Shown here piece by piece: positions 6,742-9,229 of a stretch of 9,229 bases of DNA. The notes under the pieces were generated by a model that saw only the letters and a program-made list of their open reading frames with translations, was not told the DNA's origin and searched no databases. Position numbers and translations under genes: made by a program. The DNA is taken from assembly GCA_031424915.1 (NCBI GenBank), contig JANPII010000091.1, forward strand, positions 1 to 9,229. Reading direction: 5' to 3'. The DNA is from JANPII01 sp031424915 (lineage in GTDB: Bacteria > Pseudomonadota > Alphaproteobacteria > Rickettsiales > Midichloriaceae). Positions within the stretch are counted from its first letter, which is position 1. Each line of letters starts with the position of its first letter.

Positions 6742-7836
6742 CTATAATCCTACTGCATCATTAATACTTTCACTGCTAGTATTACCAGCATTACCAGCAT
6801 TACTAGCATTAGCTGGTGCAGCATTAACCAAGGCAGTAGCTAACTTATTGCTAGCTCTGATTTGTTGCTCAATCTCATCGGCCACATTAGGATTTTGGCG
6901 CAAATAGCGTTTAGCATTTTCACGGCCTTGACCAATCTTTTCACCTTTATATGAGAACCACGAGCCGGACTTCTCAATGAGCTCAATCGCCACTCCTAAA
7001 TCTACAATCTCACCCACTTTAGAGATTCCCACTTCACCCGATTGAATATACATAATATCAAATTCTACTACCTTAAATGGTGGAGCCACCTTGTTCTTGA
7101 CTACCTTCACCCGAGTCTGGCTTCCGATGACATCGTCTTTTTCCTTAATGGAGCCAATACGGCGAATGTCTATACGTACAGAAGCATAGAATTTAAGAGC
7201 ATTACCCCCAGTGGTAGTTTCAGGGTTGCCGAACATCACGCCTATTTTCATTCTAATCTGGTTAATAAAGATAAGTATGCAGTTAGAGCGAGAAACGCTA
7301 GCAGTCAGCTTACGTAATGCCTGGCTCATCAATCGAGCTTGCAAGCCGACATGGCTATCCCCCATCTCACCTTCAATTTCCGCTTTTGGTACCAAAGCAG
7401 CAACACTATCCACTACAATTATATCCACCGCTCCAGAGCGCACTAAAGTATCAGCAATTTCCAACGCTTGTTCACCAGTATCAGGTTGGGATATTATTAA
7501 ATCCTCAACCTTTACCCCAATTTTACTAGCATACGAAGGATCAAGAGCATGCTCCACATCTATAAAAGCACATGTCCCACCTTTTTTTTGAGCTTCGGCA
7601 ATACAATGCAATGTCAAAGTTGTCTTACCTGAACTTTCAGGGCCAAATATCTCTACCACACGTCCCCTGGGTAGACCTCCAACCCCAAGCGCTAGGTCTA
7701 AGCCAAGCGAACCAGTGGAGCTTGACTCAATTTCCACCACTTGACGCTCACTTAGCTTCATAATTGCTCCATTCCCGTGAGCCTTTGTAATTTGACTTAT
7801 TGCCGCCTCCAAAGCCTTTACTCTGTCTACTTTCAT
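6742..7836 (-). CDS. recA: Recombinase RecA
   Basis: This 364-aa protein is RecA, the ATP-dependent strand-exchange protein that forms filaments on single-stranded DNA and drives homologous repair. Visible are the Walker A motif GPESSGKT (65-72), FIDVEHALDP (91-100) with the catalytic Glu, Walker B IIVVDSVAALVP (139-150), the L1 loop EIEGEMGD (153-160) and the L2 segment FGNPETTTGGNALKFY (202-217). The ATG at 7834-7836 is chosen because AGAGG lies five bases before it and the N-terminus (VDRVKALEAAISQI) matches the family; a frame extending up to a TTG at 7899 is not needed. The C-terminal tail (about 338-364) is built partly from a tandem AGN-type repeat and has few acidic residues, unlike the acidic tail of well-studied RecA proteins. 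rnd follows closely downstream; truB is divergent. Confidence 0.98.
   Translation of the reverse strand: MKVDRVKALEAAISQITKAHGNGAIMKLSERQVVEIESSSTGSLGLDLALGVGGLPRGRVVEIFGPESSGKTTLTLHCIAEAQKKGGTCAFIDVEHALDPSYASKIGVKVEDLIISQPDTGEQALEIADTLVRSGAVDIIVVDSVAALVPKAEIEGEMGDSHVGLQARLMSQALRKLTASVSRSNCILIFINQIRMKIGVMFGNPETTTGGNALKFYASVRIDIRRIGSIKEKDDVIGSQTRVKVVKNKVAPPFKVVEFDIMYIQSGEVGISKVGEIVDLGVAIELIEKSGSWFSYKGEKIGQGRENAKRYLRQNPNVADEIEQQIRASNKLATALVNAAPANASNAGNAGNTSSESINDAVGL
6781..6807 (-). repeat. Three 9-bp tandem repeats in the recA tail
   Basis: The 9-mer ATTACYAGC (plus strand) occurs three times without a gap at 6781-6789, 6790-6798 and 6799-6807, the third differing by one base. A degenerate further unit follows. 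The repeat length is a multiple of three, so it encodes ASNAGNAGN in the RecA tail without shifting the frame. Confidence 0.8.
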
Positions 7837-7841
7837 ACGCA

Positions 7842-7846
7842 CCTCT
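7842..7846 (-). promoter_or_regulatory. Shine-Dalgarno deciding the recA start
   Basis: AGAGG on the minus strand lies five bases before the ATG at 7834-7836. It supports this start over the in-frame TTG 21 codons upstream. Confidence 0.7.
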
Positions 7847-7860
7847 ATTTTAGATTTGAA

Positions 7861-7892
7861 TTTATACGGGATTTTTGCAACAATGGAGGAAC
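7861..7892 (-). promoter_or_regulatory. recA upstream region: candidate -10 and LexA-box-like sequence
   Basis: On the minus strand, GTTC-N7-GTTG (plus coordinates 7878-7892) matches 7 of 8 fixed bases of the alphaproteobacterial SOS box GTTC-N7-GTTC. A TATAAA at 7861-7866 could be the recA -10, which would place the box across the -35 region, where a repressor would act. No clear -35 is visible, and one base departs from consensus. Many Rickettsiales lack LexA. A strong Shine-Dalgarno for the opposite strand lies within the same bases, which may explain part of the match. Confidence 0.3.
7885..7890 (+). promoter_or_regulatory. Strong Shine-Dalgarno upstream of truB, not spaced for truB itself
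   Basis: GGAGGA is the best Shine-Dalgarno in the window, yet it ends 29 bases before the truB ATG at 7920. No in-frame truB start lies at usable distance after it. A TTG at 7894 is correctly spaced and opens a nine-codon frame. Confidence 0.6.
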
Positions 7893-7893
7893 T

Positions 7894-7923
7894 TTGCAAG
7901 CAATTATTTTTTTAGTACTATGA
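7894..7923 (+). CDS. Candidate leader peptide (9 aa) overlapping the truB start
   Basis: A TTG placed three bases after GGAGGA opens a short frame encoding MQAIIFLVL, a hydrophobic nonapeptide, and closes with TGA at 7921-7923. That stop overlaps the truB ATG as ATGA. truB has no Shine-Dalgarno of its own, so ribosomes finishing this frame could re-initiate on truB. This is an inference from spacing; peptide production is not demonstrable from sequence, and the frame is short enough to arise by chance. Confidence 0.4.
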   Translation: MQAIIFLVL

Positions 7924-8816
7924 CAAATCTCGTTCACGGCTGGTTGTTGATTGACAAACCAGAAGGTTTAAGCTCTGCTGCTGCCCTTAATCATATCAAA
8001 AAACATTTTGCTCCTGGGAAAATCGGACATGCCGGTACTCTTGATCCTTTTGCTACTGGAATATTATTAGTAGCGATAGGAGAAGCCACAAAACTTATAC
8101 CTTATATTATTACTGCAGATAAGAGTTATGAATTTGAAGTATGCTGGGGAGAAGACCGTGATACCTTAGATATTACAGGAGAAGTTGTAAAAACTTCTAC
8201 TAAGATTCCCATACAAGAGGAGATAGAGGCTGTTCTTCCATGTTTTTTAGGCAATAGCCAACAGGAACCTCCGCAATTTTCGGCAATTAAAATAAATGGC
8301 AAACGTGCCTACTTCTTTGCACGAACAGGGCAAAAAGTTCCCCTACAGTCTAGGCCTATACATATCGAGGAGCTAAAGCTACTTAAACATAATGTTAATA
8401 AGACATATTTTTATACCTCTTGCAGTAAGGGCACATATGTACGAGCTATTGCCAGAGATATTGCTTCTAAACTGCGTACTTATGATTATGTATCTCAGCT
8501 GAGACGATTACGACTTGGAAAATTTTTGCTAGATGCGACGATTTCACTAGCATCTTTATCTGAAATGTTGCATAATGACCGCATCGGTGCGTTGCGACAA
8601 TTCTTAATGCCTGTAAATGCTGTGCTGGACGACATCTTAGTGCAGCAGGTGGGTGACCTTGCGTCACATCATTTAAAACAGGGCAGAAAAGTCTCTATGG
8701 CGGAATCAGAAGTGGAAGAAGGTGCATTGATTGCAGCCATGTATGGCGATGATCTTATTGCAATCTGTCGTGCTGAATCTGGTTTACTGCAACCACTTAA
8801 GGTGTTGAATTTATAG
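7920..8816 (+). CDS. truB: tRNA pseudouridine(55) synthase
   Basis: This 298-aa protein is TruB, which isomerises uridine 55 in the T-loop of tRNAs. The catalytic Asp is D42 in GHAGTLDPFATGIL (36-49). Other signatures are GWLLIDKPEGLSS (7-19), the QFSAIKINGKRAY stretch (119-131) and CSKGTYVRAIARDIA (168-182); the C-terminal part is a short PUA-like region. I chose the ATG at 7920 because the family begins immediately before GWLLIDKP, although a longer frame extends up to a TTG at 7875. No Shine-Dalgarno sits directly before this ATG, which overlaps the stop of a possible leader peptide. rpsO follows after 9 bp, the conserved truB-rpsO order. The usual upstream partner rbfA is absent; recA lies there instead on the opposite strand. 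Confidence 0.96.
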   Translation: MTNLVHGWLLIDKPEGLSSAAALNHIKKHFAPGKIGHAGTLDPFATGILLVAIGEATKLIPYIITADKSYEFEVCWGEDRDTLDITGEVVKTSTKIPIQEEIEAVLPCFLGNSQQEPPQFSAIKINGKRAYFFARTGQKVPLQSRPIHIEELKLLKHNVNKTYFYTSCSKGTYVRAIARDIASKLRTYDYVSQLRRLRLGKFLLDATISLASLSEMLHNDRIGALRQFLMPVNAVLDDILVQQVGDLASHHLKQGRKVSMAESEVEEGALIAAMYGDDLIAICRAESGLLQPLKVLNL

Positions 8817-8825
8817 GAGAGACAG

Positions 8826-9095
8826 ATGTCGATTACTCAAGAAACAAAACAAAATTTAATAAAGAAATTTGCACGTGCTGCTGCTGATACTGGCTCTGTT
8901 GAAGTGCAATGCGCGATTCTTACAGAAAGAATTTCAAATCTAACCACACATTTTCAGATTAATCCCAAGGATTTTCAATCAAGAAGAGGGCTACTTGTAT
9001 TGGTGAACCAAAGACGTAGCTTACTGAACTATCTGAAGCGCAATGACTTAGAGCGTTATCAGACAATTATCGGCAAGTTGGAGCTAAGGAAGTAA
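8826..9095 (+). CDS. rpsO: 30S ribosomal protein S15
   Basis: This 89-aa protein is S15, a primary 16S rRNA-binding protein of the small-subunit platform. It has the exact length of the E. coli protein, the DTGSVEVQ motif (21-28) and the rRNA-contacting residues H42, D49 and S52 (THF, PKD, QSRRG), followed by QRRSLLNYLKR (62-72). The ATG has AGGAGA (8815-8820) five bases upstream, overlapping the truB stop codon, so the two genes are translated from one message. An intrinsic terminator lies about 50 bp after the stop. In many bacteria pnp follows; that cannot be judged here because the window ends. Confidence 0.98.
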   Translation: MSITQETKQNLIKKFARAAADTGSVEVQCAILTERISNLTTHFQINPKDFQSRRGLLVLVNQRRSLLNYLKRNDLERYQTIIGKLELRK

Positions 9096-9143
9096 TGCAC
9101 GGCTTATATCTGAATCTTATTTCAATATTTCTGTATATAGAAG

Positions 9144-9176
9144 AAGTTGCGTCTGTCGTGGCGCAACTTTTATTTT
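9144..9176 (+). terminator. Intrinsic terminator after rpsO
   Basis: An 8-bp perfect stem, AAGTTGCG (9144-9151) with CGCAACTT (9162-9169), encloses a 10-base loop and is followed at once by TATTTTAT-rich sequence. Position, 49 bp beyond the rpsO stop, fits the end of the truB-rpsO transcript, or a partial terminator before a downstream gene. Confidence 0.75.
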
Positions 9177-9195
9177 ATACGACCAGCAAACAATA

Positions 9196-9229
9196 TAATA
9201 CCAACTCTCAGCTAAAACAGTACAAGGAG
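9196..9229. repeat. Second copy of the compact palindromic repeat, cut by the window edge
   Basis: These 34 bases are identical to 5508-5541: the whole left arm plus the first 12 bases of the centre. The bases before the match differ (A at 9195, G at 5507), which places the left boundary of the repeated unit at or near TAATACC. The right arm would lie beyond the window. It sits just after the rpsO terminator. Confidence 0.85.

Noticed and set aside
7042..7763. Several plus-strand frames of 63-126 codons antisense to recA.
   Set aside because: They are mirror frames of a highly conserved gene and show no recognisable protein features.
7837..7899. Upstream extension of recA to a TTG at 7899 (21 extra residues).
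   Set aside because: The ATG at 7836 has a well-placed AGAGG and gives the normal RecA N-terminus; the extension is unlike the family.
7875..7919. Upstream extension of truB to a TTG at 7875 (15 extra residues).
   Set aside because: TruB normally begins right before the GWLLIDKP segment, and the strong Shine-Dalgarno lies downstream of this TTG.

Overview
This window looks like chromosomal housekeeping DNA from an AT-rich alphaproteobacterium, most likely an obligate intracellular or symbiotic lineage of the Rickettsiales/Holosporales type. That placement is inferred from protein character (RecA, NadE, an AmpD/AmiD-like amidase with a C-terminal extension, RNase D), low GC, use of TTG starts, and small palindromic repeats at gene ends. 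No tRNA, rRNA, CRISPR array, phage gene or transposase gene is visible.

Layout: (1) 1-259, minus strand: N-terminal part of an unrecognised membrane protein that runs off the left edge. (2) 400-1257, plus: zinc-dependent N-acetylmuramoyl-L-alanine amidase, overlapping tail-to-tail by 17 bp with smpB (1241-1720, minus). (3) A divergent promoter region, then a plus-strand cluster: nadE (TTG start), ubiX, and dapE, which overlaps ubiX by an ATGA stop/start. (4) 5230-5556, the only gene-free stretch over 300 bp. It lies between the convergent 3' ends of dapE and rnd and holds two unrelated palindromic elements: a 162-bp multi-hairpin element with a GC-rich core (5264-5425), and a compact palindrome with 20-bp perfect arms (5508-5576) whose right arm contains the rnd stop codon. 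(5) Minus-strand recA followed by rnd, probably co-transcribed. (6) Divergent from recA, plus-strand truB and rpsO, ending in an intrinsic terminator at 9144-9176. (7) At the right edge, 9196-9229, a second exact copy of the first 34 bp of the compact palindrome, cut off by the window end.

Functionally the genes are core cell maintenance: peptidoglycan turnover (amidase) and precursor supply (DapE makes the diaminopimelate/lysine intermediate), NAD and prenyl-FMN cofactor synthesis (NadE, UbiX), translation quality control and ribosome/tRNA maturation (SmpB, TruB, S15), RNA processing (RNase D) and recombination (RecA). The points that most merit a second look are the two palindromic repeat families (especially the one that supplies the end of rnd), a tiny leader ORF with a strong Shine-Dalgarno that ends on the truB start codon, a LexA-box-like sequence in front of recA, and a tandem-repeat, weakly acidic RecA tail. 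I see no convincing novel multi-gene system here.
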